The notes beneath the pieces are model-generated. The model saw nothing but the letters and a program-made list of their open reading frames with translations. It was not told where the DNA came from and did not search any database. From the NCBI GenBank assembly GCA_016617785.1, contig JADILM010000004.1, positions 1,240,001 through 1,304,000 on the forward strand: a stretch of DNA of 64,000 bases, read 5' to 3'. Origin of the DNA: Sporobolomyces roseus. Lineage: Eukaryota; Basidiomycota; Microbotryomycetes; Sporidiobolales; Sporidiobolaceae. How positions within the stretch are numbered: position 1 is the stretch's first letter; each line of letters opens with the position of its first letter. Positions 34,009 to 47,843 of the stretch are shown in pieces. The position numbers and the translations under genes are program-made.

Positions 34009-34542
34009 CTAGAAATCGAGTAACAACCCAGCCAACACTTTCTCGAGATGTTTCGTCTGTCACAAGCGTCCTCTCTCAGTCAATGCTGTCAGGTAAAGCT
34101 GAGAGTAAGATCCGACTGACCTCTAGCATTCCCGGGGGTACGACTTCCTTTGATTTCCCTTTCTTACTACTCGCGGCTCCTTCCCTCTCCTCCTGTTCTT
34201 GTTGCGCGACTTCTGCAGCTCGATGTATAGCTTCCGTAGCGAACAATCTCAGGTACTCTGAGGATAAATGAAGTGCTGGAGCTGAAACTAGATTCGACCA
34301 AGAAGTTGAACGATTCCATGTTTCATCAGTACGCGATTATGAGGGAGAGCTGTAAAGTTGGAGCATACCTCGAGTGTTGGGCTCTTGTACTAAACGATAT
34401 ATTTCCCGGATTGTAGCCTGTGTGAAAGGGAAAGAAGTGGGGAGAGATGAAAGTCAACAAGAGGAGTAAGAAACGAGCAAAAGAAGCAGCGTACGTGTTT
34501 GAATACAGGAGTATCTGAGTCTGTCGTGTTCGTAGTCGGCAT
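34009..34542 (-). CDS. MHF2: CENP-X / MHF2 histone-fold protein
   Basis: Four short exons, complement(34009..34056, 34121..34287, 34369..34417, 34495..34542), 103 aa. After FKHATIREIYRLVQEPNTR comes VSAPALHLSSEYLRLFATEA then IHRAAEVAQ, the second histone-fold helix of CENP-X. The protein ends ETKHLEKVLAGLLLDF, close to the LLLDF end known for the human protein. MHF2 pairs with MHF1/CENP-S. The dimer binds DNA, works with the FANCM helicase in fork repair and forms part of the inner kinetochore. A Lys/Gly/Ser insert (EREGAASSKKGKSKE) lengthens the loop. Its start is 118 nt from that of the helicase gene on the other strand. The gene is easily missed because no exon exceeds 167 nt. Confidence 0.87.
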
Positions 34543-34660
34543 CGAGTAGATACTTCGAGTTGAGTATATGCGGAAAGTTAAAGATGAGAAAGGCAGAGAA
34601 ATAAAAAGAGCTTTTTTCATTCACTCCGACTACTCACTCAATCAACTAGAGAACGATACA
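34543..34660. promoter_or_regulatory. 118-nt bidirectional promoter, MHF2 / DBP4
   Basis: Separates two divergent ATGs. It is AT-richer than the flanks (GAAATAAAAAGAGCTTTTTT). Such a short shared region implies coupled transcription. Confidence 0.55.
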
Positions 34661-37624
34661 ATGCCACCACGTACAGTGAAAGGGAAACCTAAAGTTAAAT
34701 CCAACCCCAGCAAAGACAAGAGGAATCAAGATCGAACTGTACTAAATCAACTTGAACAAAATGTAGATCAATTCGTACGCTCTCTCTCCCTCTCTAGACA
34801 CCCCTCCTAGAGCTCCTTAACTGATAGAGCACTCACGCTACAGGACTTGTCAACCCCAGTAGAAGAGTTTTCGGATTTACCACTCTCTAAACAGACTTTA
34901 ACTGGATTACAATCTGCCTACTATACCAAACTCACAGACATCCAACAGAAATCTTTACCCCTCGCTCTGAAAGGTAAAGATGTATTGGGAGCGGCGAGAA
35001 CTGGAAGTGGGAAAACTCTGGCATTCTTGATTCCAGTTTTAGAGAATTTGTTGAGAAAGAAGTGGGGTCCAAACGATGGATTAGGTGCTTTGATCATTAG
35101 TCCTACGAGGGAACTCGTATGTTCCATCCTCACTCTCCTCTCGAGAGCAAGAGTTTCGTAGCTGACGAAAGGGAAGGAGGGGTAGGCGGTTCAAATTTTC
35201 GAAGTTTTGAGGAAAATCGGACACCAACATCAATTCTCGGCTGGGTTGGTCATTGGTGGAAAGAACTTGAAGGATGAACAAGATCGATTGTCGAGAATGA
35301 ACATCTTGGTCGCTACTCCCGGAAGGTTGTTGCAACATATGGATCAAACTTTGGGATTCGAATACGATCATCTACAATTACTAGGTATGCCTCACTTCTG
35401 CTCTTCTTTTCCTCGTAGTAGTGGCTAATGGATTGTATTCTTGCCGTACAGTTCTCGATGAAGCGGATCGAATTCTCGACATGGGTTTCTCAGCTTCCCT
35501 CAATGCGATCATTGCGAATCTTCCCAAATCTCGACAAACTCTTTTGTTCTCGGCAACTCAAACGAAATCCGTCAAAGACCTCGCACGACTCTCTCTGCAA
35601 GCACCAGAATACGTCGCCGTGAGGGAGAACAACGGAAAGGGTAAAGAGAAAGCGAAGGATGGAGAAGAAGAGGAGGAAACGATGGAACAAGAAGTACCGA
35701 AGAACTTGGAACAACATTACATGGTGGTCGATCTACCTTCAAAGTTGGACGTGCTGTGGACTTTTATCAAGACTCATCTGTTTACGAAAACGATCGTCTT
35801 CTTGTCGAGTGGGAAACAAGTACAACTTTCTCTTTCCCTTCCCTCTTAACTCAATGTCGCTCACCCCGAACTCGTCTCGTAGGTGCGATTCGTATACGAG
35901 AACTTCCGTCATATGCGACCTGGTGTACCTCTACTCCACATGCACGGGAAACAAAAACAACTTCAACGACTCGAGATTTATCAACGATTCTTATCCGCCA
36001 AACACTCGATCCTGTTCGCCACCGACATTGCCGCACGAGGACTCGACTTCCCTTCGATTGATTGGGTTGTTCAAGTCGATTGTCCAGAAGATGTCGAGAC
36101 TTACATTCACCGAGTTGGAAGAACGGCGAGGTATCAATCGAAGGGAAAAGCGTTGTTGTTCTTGTTACCGAGTGAAGAGGAAGGGATGACGAAGAGGTTG
36201 GAGGCGAAGAAAGTCGATGTCAGTAAGATCAAGGCGAACGATAAGAAACGTCAAACGGTTAGGAGTCAGTTGCAGAGCGCCGCTTTCCAATATCCAGAGA
36301 TCAAGTTCTTGGCTCAACGAGTACGTCCCCTCTCTCTTTGCGTTGATTTTGATCATAATCACTGACGAGATCTCCTGTTCGATAGGCTTTCATCTCTTAC
36401 GTTCGATCCGTCTACCTTCAGAAAGATAAAGAAGTTTTCGACGTCTCTACTTTACCTCTCGAAGAGTACGCCGCTTCCCTCGGTCTCGCAGGAGCACCCA
36501 AGATCAAGTTTGTCAGTAAACAAGAAGCGAGCAGTAAGAAGAACAAGGTTAGACAAGTTGAGGAGTTGAAGAAGGAATTGGACGAGGCTGAGAAAGAGGA
36601 GAGTGATGGAGATAGCGAGGAGGAGGAGAGCGAGGAGGATGAGAGTGATCAGGAGGAGGAGAGTGGGGGAGAAGGAGAAGCGAAGATCGCCAAAGCTGTC
36701 AGCGACGATGATGACGAGGATTCAAAGGTACGTCTTTCTCTCTCTTTCCGTCTTCAATGAGGAACTGACAACTGGCTCGTGTGCTCTCTCACGACAGTCG
36801 AAGGGAGTCAAGACGAAATACGATCGAATGTTCAATCGAAAATCGCAAACGATTCTTTCCGACCATTACACGAAGCTGATCGATCACTCTTCGGATGACG
36901 ACGAGGGGGACGATGCAGACAACAAGAAGGAAAGTAAGCTCGTTGGAGCAGATGATGGAGATGATAACGACGATTTCATTACGATCAAACGACGAGATCA
37001 CGACTTGGTCGAATCCGAACTACCCTCCTCCTCTTACCTCTCGAAGCGCAAACTCAAGCAAGGACAATCGAAGAAAGCCATGTTGTCACACCGAGGGAAC
37101 CCAACCAAGCTGGTCTTCGACGACGAAGGAGACAGTCATGCGATTTACGAGTTGGGAGATTTGGAAGAATTCGAAAAGGGTGGAGATGCGGCGGAACAAC
37201 AGAAGAAGTTTGTCGAGATGGAGAAGGAGAAGTTGAAGGAAGCCGATGTCAAGGACAAGGAGAGACAGAAGGAATTGAGGAGGGAGAAGAAGAGGAAGAG
37301 AAAGGAAATCGAGCAAGGTGTAAGTCAACCTCACTTTCTCCTGATGTCTCACGGCAGGGCAGGAACTCATCTTGCACGTATTGACAGTCGGACGGAGAAT
37401 CCGGAGACGAAGGAGGAGGATTCGAAGCGCCCGATGGAGAGATCATTCATCCCGATTTCGACGACATCGATATTCCTTCGGGCTCAGACGACGATCGACC
37501 TACCTTCGACTCGGCTCCCAAGAAGAAGCAACGAACAGCGAGATTCGAGGAGGAGGAAGAGCCAGCGCCTGCTCCCAAGGTCGATCTCGAAGCTCTCGCT
37601 CTCCAAGCTCTTGCCCGAAGATAG
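34661..37624 (+). CDS. DBP4: DEAD-box RNA helicase Dbp4 (Hca4)
   Basis: Eight exons (34661..34774, 34844..35116, 35186..35384, 35452..35819, 35883..36320, 36386..36727, 36798..37319, 37388..37624), 830 aa. A nucleolar ATPase needed to release snoRNAs such as U14 in 40S ribosome assembly. Motifs in order: ARTGSGKT (I), SPTREL (Ia), TPGRLL (Ib), LDEAD (II), SAT (III), [11 protein letters not shown] (V), HRVGRTAR (VI). A Glu-rich insert ([13 protein letters not shown]) lies between the two RecA folds. The C-terminus matches Dbp4: [19 protein letters not shown], then acidic Asp/Glu blocks and a Lys-rich helix ([17 protein letters not shown]). The length is near that of yeast Dbp4 (770). Confidence 0.94.
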
Positions 37625-37971
37625 TAGACAGGCTCTCTTCTTTCACTTTGTCGTTAGAACTCTCTGCACTCTGCAACTCGCTGTTTCTCTCGACTGACAC
37701 GATGCGAATGATTACGTAACGAGAGATGTGTCTACATTGCTTCTTGGAGAGAGAGAGAGAGAGAAGTATAATAAGATGCGTGCACTAAACAGAGAGAAAG
37801 GGAGGCCGGCCGCATCCAAGGTGAAGGAGCTGAAAAGAGAAAGACAAAAAGACCCAAAAATAACGAAAGTAGAGGAGAGAAGAGAAGACACAGAAAGGGA
37901 TAGAAACAAGGATGGGCGTATAGCTTTTCGAGGGGTATGCGAGTGAGAGGAAGAACGAGCAAGACGAGAGC
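37625..37971. other. Convergent 3' region DBP4 / MET5
   Basis: 347 nt between two stop codons. It is purine-rich, with a GA repeat at about 37747-37764. No ORF or RNA gene that I can support. Confidence 0.5.
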
Positions 37972-40900
37972 TTATGCGGAAGCTTCGACACCAGGAGTCA
38001 TGTTTTCGTCTGTTTCAAAAGCAGAGTCAGTGATGAGGAAAGAAGGAGGAAAGAAAGAAAGAAAGCAAGCGTACAGAAAGCCTTTCCTGAAGTGGTAGGA
38101 GCGATGATACCCTTGCGAATGACAAAGTCTCCGAAGTGTTCTCCATCGTTGCGCTCGAGGGCGAAAGATTTAATCATCGGTTTGAGGATGTCGAGAATCT
38201 CTTGCTCGCTGACCGATTCACGGTAGATCTTGTTCAATCTATAGGAGTTCGAAGTAAGGAGTGAGCTGAACGAACGCAACAAAGAAGAAGGAAAAGAGAG
38301 AGAGAGCTTACCGTTGACCCCAGTATCCACCTCCGAGAAGCATGAGGTATTGTCCAGGAGCTTTACCGACGAAAGCGACCTCAGCAGCCCAAGGACGAGC
38401 ACAACCGTTAGGGCAACCCGTCATACGCATCGTGATCGAATCATTTCGAAGACCCGTTTCCTCCATGATTTCTTCGACCTTTTCGATGAGCAAAGGAAGG
38501 TACTGTGAAAATAGAGATCGTCAGCACAAGCTCACTCGAGGAGAAAGGAAAGGGCAGACGTACTCGCTCTGATTCAGCCATCGCGAGACCGCAAGTAGGG
38601 AGAGCGACGCAAGCAGCTGACGAAAGCCTCAAAGCGGAGAAGTCGACCTGGTCGAGGTGGTACTTCGAAAGGAGACCTCGGATGGTCTGCTCCTCCTCTG
38701 GAGGAATGTCGGCGATGATGACGTGCTGGTTGGCAGTGAGGCGGAAAGTACCCTTGTGAACCTTGGCGATCTCCTTCATGGCAGTCTTGAAAGGCTTTCC
38801 AGGTTCGTCTTGAACACGTCCATTCTCGATGAAGGCGGTAAAGTGCTTGCGACCGTCTTCTCCAGTTTGCCATCCGAATTGATCGACGTTCGAAGTGAAC
38901 TCGAATTGCTTCGCGGGTTGGAACTTGTAGCCTAATCGCTTCTCGACCTCAGCCTTGAAGTTATCGATACCCATGCGATCGACAGTGTACTTGACACGAG
39001 CGTTCTTTCGGTTCATTCGGTTACCGTTGTCTCGTTGAGTAGTGAGAACAGCCTTGGCGACTTCGAGACCTTGATCGGGAGTGATGAAACCGACGACATC
39101 GGCGAGACGAGGGTAGGTGGTCTTCATTGAGCTGTAGCGTAGGAAAGTGAATCAGCAAAGAGCGAACAAAGAAACCTGAGGGAGAGAAATGCAAAACTCA
39201 CTGAGTGACTCCCATTCCTCCTCCAATCGAGACGTTGAATCCGGCAAGCTTCTTGTTCTCGTCGAGGATCGCAATGTAACCGAGATCGTGACAGTAGACA
39301 TCGACATCATTGGTAGGAGGAACAGCGATAGCGATCTTGAACTTTCGGGGCTGTTGACGAAGAGAGCGCCAAGTCAGCTTCAATCCGAGCAGAACAGTAG
39401 AGCAAGAGGTTCACATACCAAGTAGTATTCACCGTAGAGGGGTTCTACGTCACGAACCGCTTCTCCAACGATTTGTTTCTTGTCGAGCCAGATTTCAGCG
39501 TAAGCGGAAGTTTGAGGCTTGAGACCGTCGGAAAGCTCCTCAGCGAAGAGGTGGACCTGGTGGTGAAGCTTGCCTAGCGAAGGATTGGCCGAGCACATCT
39601 ATCGAAATCGTAGAGACGTGGTCAGTAACCGATCGGAAACAGAAGAAGGAAAGTATAGGAAAGAAACTCACGACTGTACGGTTGACATCTCCGCAAGCAG
39701 CGATAGTGTCGAGCATGGTCTTGTTGATCTCTTGAATCGCAGGCTTGAGGTTGGCCTTGACGATACCGTGGAATTGGAAAGTTTGACGGGTGGTGAGCTT
39801 GAAGGTCGAGTTACCTCGGCGGTCAGAGATCTCATCGATAGCGAGCCATTGATCGGGCTTGCAGACACCAGCGGGGAGACGAAGTCGAACCATGAAGGAG
39901 AAAGCGGGTTCGAGACCTTCAGCCTTGCGTTCATCTCGGATGTCTCGATCGTCCTGTTCGTAGATACCGTGGAACTTGGTGAGTTGACCGTCGGAAGCGG
40001 AGAGGGCGCCAGTAGTAGTGTCCTCGAGACCTTCGGCGATGGTACCACGAAGGTAGTTTGAAGCGATCTTGATGTGCTCGTTGGTGATGGGTTCGAGTTC
40101 GGGTTCAGTCGATTCGAACGAGTCGACTCCGAGGGCCTTCCACATCGCAGGTTCCCAAACCTTGTAAGCGGTTTGATAACCATCGGGATCTTGATCGTCT
40201 CCGAGACCGATAGGAACCATCTCCTTCGCGTTGAGACCAGTGATCGCCTTGTGAAGATCCTTCGCTGCCTTGTTGTAGTAGTGAGCGTCTTCCTTTCGAG
40301 GCCAGTAGTGCGAGTCTCCTAGACCAAAGACGGAAGTGTTGACCTTTCCGAGATCCTCGACCTTTCCTTGTTGAACCGCCTTCCAGAACTCGCGACCGTT
40401 TTGTGGGAATTCTCCTTGTCCGGCAACCGAGGTGATGAAGACGACGTTCGTTTCGAGTGGCAAATCCTCGAGAGGCATGTCGTCGAATGCGAGAGTACGA
40501 GCGGCGACACCACGAGTCCTGGCACGAGTAGAGAACTTCTTGGCGAGTTTCTCAGCGTTTCCTCCATCGGAAGCGTAAAGGACGAGGAGAGGAGGACCTT
40601 CGAGAGCTCCGGAAAGCGCTTCGAACGCTTGCTTCGCCTTCTTCTTCTGTGCGGCGACGAGCTTGGTGCCGGCACCCGACTCGAGAGCTTCACCAAAAGT
40701 AGGGAGACGGTTCGACAACTCGGTGAGGTGGTTCTGACGGTCGAGGAAGGTACGAAGATCGGCCTTGATCTTTTCAGAGTCGAGTTCGAATACGTCGCGA
40801 CCACGAGGTTCGGCGGAAGGATCCCATCGGTAAAGAGGCCAAGTTCCGACTTCGATAGCCTTCTTGGTCTGCTTGAGGACTTCGAGAGGACTGGTCGTAT

Positions 40901-42597
40901 CGGTCTCTCCTCCAGGTAAGTAGGCGAGGACGATCGAAGGACCCTTGTAAGCATCGGCTTCAGCGAGGGCGCGGAGGGTTTGAGCGAAGTCTCCGTAAAC
41001 AGCAACCGATGCGACATAAGCATTTCCATAAGTCATCGCGTAGAGACCGGCATCCTTTCGACGATCTTGAGGGGGAGCGGACGAGTCGGTAGGAAGGTGG
41101 TAAGGGGTAGTGTCGATCATAAGGAGGTTGACATCGGCACCAGTCGAGAGAGCGTGGTGCAGTCCGGAAGCGCCGAGATCGTGAGACCATGCCTCTGAAC
41201 CGATGATCCAGTTTGACTTGCGAGCGAAGTCGGTCGAGTTGAGGGAGGAAGGAACGGAGGAGGATGATTCGAGGGCGGAAATGACGGCCTTGGTCTTCTT
41301 CGCATCTCGGTCGTTTTCGAGCCAGTTCGAGAGGGTTTTGGCGAGGGACTCATCGACGGATGACGAGGAGAGCACATCGCGAACAGTTTGACGGAGCTTG
41401 TCTCGCTGCTCGTTGGCACCGAGGACGTGACCCAAGGCGTATTCGGGAGAAGTGGCTGAGATGAGGTTCGAGGATGAAGGGAGGAGGGTTTCGGGCGAGT
41501 TGGCGAGCCATAATCGTTCTCCGAACACTTCGTCGAGGATGGTGGTGTAAGCAGCTTCGTGCTTGGGAGGTTGAACGGGTTTCGAAGAAGAAGCGGCAGG
41601 AGAAGCAGGGGCGGCACCGATCGCGAATTGAGTAGTTCCAGCAGAGACAGCCTCTGTAGATCGAGAGTACCGAGTCAGTCAGTTTCAGTTGGAGAACGGA
41701 GGAAAACGGAGATGGGAACGAACCAGAGATTGACTGAACAGCTGAGTTGGCATCAGAGACTTCTCCGAGGGAAGCGCTCAAGATCTTGGGGACCTTTGCA
41801 TCGTCCTCCTCCTCTGCGAAAGCTCCGACAACATCGAGGAATACAGGCGACCATTTACCAGCCTTCTTGTGGACTTGCTCGAGAACAACGATGGTTTCGA
41901 CACTCGAAGGAACGAGTGCTCGAATCGAGGAAGGAGAAAGGGGTCGGTAAAGGTTGAGAGTGACGAGGGAGTAGTCGGAAGGAAGGGAGGATGAGAGGGA
42001 AGAAGCGTTTCCAAGGGCGATGAGGAGAGTCTTGGGAGAATCGGAACCGGTTTGAGAGTGAGCAGTCGCTTGACTCGATGAAGGGAGGTGGGCGAAAGCG
42101 GAGGAGAAGAGGTCGGTTACTGATGAAGATTCGTGGGATGCACCGTTGCCATTCGAAGCCGATTCCTGCTTGTCGTTACTTGCGATCCACTCTGAATCGA
42201 CAATTCCTTCAACAAGATTCGCCGATTGTTCAAATTCTCCAAAATGAACGACTCCATGTCCCGATGCCGCTACACGAGCTGCGACAGCAGCGTTGGCCTT
42301 GGCAGCTTCTTGACTGTCGGAATAGAGGAGGGAGAGTCCTGATCCTCGAAGTGCGAGGACTGGAGCTAATTCCTTGGTTTTGATAGTCGAGACTTGAAGG
42401 ACGATAGGGGACGTGGCGAGTTGCTTGAGAGTAGGAAGGAGGGATAAGAGCTCCTCTGACTTGACTAGAAGGAGTGTTGGTCGAGCGGAAGGAGAAGAAG
42501 TCGAGGCGAAGGTGGAAGAAGGGAGGATTGGGGAGGGAACGAGGGTAGCTCCTTGGACCCGCGTAGTCGAATAGATTGAAGAGTATAGAGTAGCCAT
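37972..42597 (-). CDS. MET5: Sulfite reductase (NADPH) beta subunit, siroheme protein
   Basis: Eight exons, complement(37972..38009, 38075..38238, 38312..38502, 38564..39131, 39202..39350, 39419..39598, 39672..41653, 41724..42597), 1381 aa, near yeast Met5 (1442). It reduces sulfite to sulfide in cysteine/methionine synthesis. The N-terminal half resembles pyruvate-ferredoxin-oxidoreductase-like domains, as in other fungal beta subunits ([19 protein letters not shown]). A flavodoxin domain follows with [18 protein letters not shown]. Then come the two nitrite/sulfite reductase halves. The 4Fe-4S/siroheme cysteines are in [20 protein letters not shown] and [30 protein letters not shown] is also typical. 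The start codon is the ATG of [10 protein letters not shown]; the frame is open further upstream, but without support. The first intron has a GTTCGT donor. Confidence 0.94.
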
Positions 42598-42962
42598 AGC
42601 CACTTTTTGGTAGGTGGAAGAGATGGGGAGAGGGAGGAGTGTGGCTGAGAAAAATGTCGGAGATTCGCGATTATTGATTTTGAAGAGCGAGCACGCCTTT
42701 TCACCGATTTCCTCCATCTCTCGCTCTGAGGCCTCGGGTAAGCAGTACTCGAACTTACTATATTGTAACAAAGGTATAACCATCGCGATCGCTCGAAAAA
42801 GCGAAGTTTCAGTTTCCGACTTTTTTGCGAAATTCAACCAATTGCACTGTTCGTAGATCGACCATCTCGAATACTGCTTGAGTTGACGCCGGAAGCTGCT
42901 CAGTACACTGAAGACGATCAGAATAGACGTTGGATTGAAAGAGGAGCTCATTGCAATCGACC
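42598..42962. other. MET5 upstream region
   Basis: 365 nt between the MET5 start and the stop of the deaminase gene, both on the minus strand. The MET5 frame stays open through it by chance. No recognised regulatory motif; I did not find a convincing CACGTG box. Confidence 0.4.
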
Positions 42963-43880
42963 TCATCCTTCTACAGTATCCTGAAGTTTCGCTTCCCGAC
43001 CATTTTCAACCCCTTCCATCTTTTCCTTCGCTGCCACCTCGCGATAGAGATCACCCATGACCATCTCTTCCTGCTCTGACCACCACTTGTCGAGTCTACC
43101 TCTCGTCACATCCCTCCCCTCCCCTTGATCTTTCCACCAATTATTCGCTTTCTCCTTCAACCGTTCGTCCAATCCCTTGTCCACAATCTCGACTCTTTCC
43201 ACTCCAGCTCTATCACACAGTTCTACGCTATTTGGGGTTCCTAGCGTCCCACGATAAACGAGTCGTTCGATGCCAGTCGCCACGAGGAGCGGTAAACAAG
43301 CGTTACAAGGTGGGAACGAAACGTATGCCGTTGAGCCCTCGAGAGATACTCCTTGAGATGCGGCAAGACAGATTGAGCGAGCTTCGGCGTGTAGTTCGGG
43401 AAATTGAGAGGATTTGATCGAGAAGTGAGTTTGACCGGGTTTTGGGAGTGCCGCTTGCTTCGATTTTGAACTCGCTTTTTGCGGGATCGAGAGGGGAACA
43501 GAGTGAGGTTGGGGGAAGTTGTTCGAGTGGGAGAGGATGCGACCGGGGTAGTGGGGAAAGGATGGAGAGGAAGAGGAAGGGGAGAGTGAAGCGGTTCGAG
43601 GTCGTTTCGCAGGAGGTTCTCCCTCATCGAGCAGAACAGGTGGGTCGGATAAGAGTGTCGGATCGACGATGATGCAGGCCATGTTGCCTCGTTTGCTCAT
43701 CGAAAGTCGAGCGTAGATGAGAGTGAGAATCATGAAGTTTTCGTCAATCGAAAGGTCGTCGTCGAAGGCGTAATTCGAAGGTAGAACATTCGTCAAGTAC
43801 GACCCTATGTTTGACATGTCCTGCATCAGGGTAGAATCGGAAGTCGGCGGAACAGGAGGAGGGAGAGTCGAATCTTGCAT
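42963..43880 (-). CDS. dCMP/cytidine-deaminase-like zinc protein
   Basis: Single exon, 305 aa. The zinc-binding deaminase signature is present: HAEARSI (His and catalytic Glu) and PPCNAC (two Cys), followed by GIERLVYRG. The N-terminal DENFMILTLIYARLSMSKRG followed by NMACIIVDP matches the first helix and strand of dCMP deaminases. That enzyme makes dUMP for thymidylate synthesis. A long Ser/Pro-rich insert (about residues 90-145) sits between this strand and the HAE motif, and a charged C-terminal helix follows. The insert is unusual for a plain dCMP deaminase. A role in tRNA editing or another nucleotide pathway cannot be excluded. Confidence 0.72.
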   Translation of the reverse strand: MQDSTLPPPVPPTSDSTLMQDMSNIGSYLTNVLPSNYAFDDDLSIDENFMILTLIYARLSMSKRGNMACIIVDPTLLSDPPVLLDEGEPPAKRPRTASLSPSSSSPSFPHYPGRILSHSNNFPQPHSVPLSIPQKASSKSKQAALPKPGQTHFSIKSSQFPELHAEARSICLAASQGVSLEGSTAYVSFPPCNACLPLLVATGIERLVYRGTLGTPNSVELCDRAGVERVEIVDKGLDERLKEKANNWWKDQGEGRDVTRGRLDKWWSEQEEMVMGDLYREVAAKEKMEGVENGREAKLQDTVEG

Positions 43881-44016
43881 GTTGAGCGATATCTAGAGGA
43901 GTTCCGAGACAGGTCAGTGGCTTATGTGACGAATTGGGGATCGAGTAGAGTGTACCAAATGGTGTTACGGCGCTTAGAAAGGACCTTGTGGCTTGTAAAA
44001 CGAGAGAAAGCGATTT
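43881..44016. promoter_or_regulatory. 136-nt bidirectional promoter
   Basis: Lies between the divergent starts of the deaminase gene (minus) and the unknown gene at 44017 (plus). Confidence 0.5.
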
Positions 44017-44831
44017 ATGAATGAAGATGAAGAATCGAGGTAACGGAGAGCGGGCGAAACTTTGATGAGGAATCTGAAGCGCGTGAACTGATCTTGTGGG
44101 TAGTTGTAATGCTAAGAGACTATTTGAGAGTCCCTCTGAGGTTGTTGTGGTTGATGAAGAGGGCAACCTTTCTCTTGATTTCTCTCCCTCTCCCAGTCAC
44201 CTTCAAATCGCAAACATGCTCAACGGGACTCGGAGGAGGGAAGATAGTGATGATGAAGGTGATACAAGCTACACGGAAGGTTCAGAGCAACAACGAATGA
44301 GAACTGCTTCGGGTCAAGGAGATCTCAATCATTACGTTCGTTTCCTGGCTCTCTTACTCCCGCTACCGTCCAGTAAAGCTGATTTATCTCTCACAAATAT
44401 AGGACATATACGCGCTACCGAGTTTCATCCCTCCATCACCTCTCCTTCAATCCCCTTCTTCCCACTTTCAATCCGTTTCCCTCTTCGTCGTCAACCGCGC
44501 TGCTGGTCTATCAGGTCTCGGCGTTCGAATAGGATTGACATCCCCTTCATCTCATCCTCATTCCCTCCAAGCGGTAACCGACCCTGGGTTCTCCCTCCTT
44601 CGCGAACAAGGGTACGATTCACAGAAAGCGATTCTGCTCGGTTGGGTCGAGGAGGAGAGATTGGTCGAATTGGAGGCATTTGTCAAGGGTTGCGAGGTAC
44701 CAATAGTGCACAACCCACCGAGAGGAGGGGAAGCGATGGAATGGATCTTGACTGTTGGAAGAAAGCTAGAATGGGAAGGGATTCTAGCGAATGCGGATAT
44801 CCTCTTGAGCGATATCCTCGATAGGCGATAG
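44017..44831 (+). CDS. Conserved-looking protein of unknown function
   Basis: Three exons (44017..44039, 44104..44335, 44403..44831), 227 aa; I do not recognise the family. The start is the ATG of MNEDEESSCNAKRLFESPSE. The first about 85 residues are acidic and probably disordered (EDSDDEGDTSYTEGSEQQ). The rest looks folded: PSFIPPSPLLQSPSSHFQSV, VNRAAGLSGLGVRIGL, DPGFSLLREQGYDSQKAILL and EWILTVGRKLEWEGILANAD, ending in LLSDILDRR. No signal peptide or membrane span. Intron 2 uses a GTTCGT donor. Correct joining in three exons with consistent phases supports a real gene. Confidence 0.7.
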
Positions 44832-44973
44832 ACTAGTGAGTACACAACTCTCTCGAAGCTGACAATGACCGAGGCTGACTATACTCGAAAAAGTAGGAAG
44901 TGGTGTTCCAATGTTGTAGCGAAAAAAGTATATACAACAATTCGTAATTTGTACAAAACAATTCACATTCAAG

Positions 44974-47640
<2,667 letters not shown>

Positions 47641-47843
47641 TTTTCGGAGCTGATTGAGTGGAGGCAGTCGAGGAGGAGAGAGGCTGTTGATAGTCCTGAA
47701 GTAGGAAAGTCGTGAAGCCACAATGAAAGGAGCTCTGATGCAAGAGCGAAACAGAAGCGAGGCGAATTTGAGAGAGAGAGAAAGCAAGCGAGCCGTCCGC
47801 TCTCCGAGAATTTCGCAAAGTTCGCTGAGATGACAAATTCAAT

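Noticed and set aside
37732..37962. Small ORFs between DBP4 and MET5
   Set aside because: Low-complexity purine/pyrimidine tracts on both strands; no start context or similarity to anything known to me.
39570..40061. Long open frames antisense to MET5, FAS, CLASP and KAR9
   Set aside because: They mirror codon bias of the sense gene, lack family motifs and mostly lack ATG starts or splice logic.
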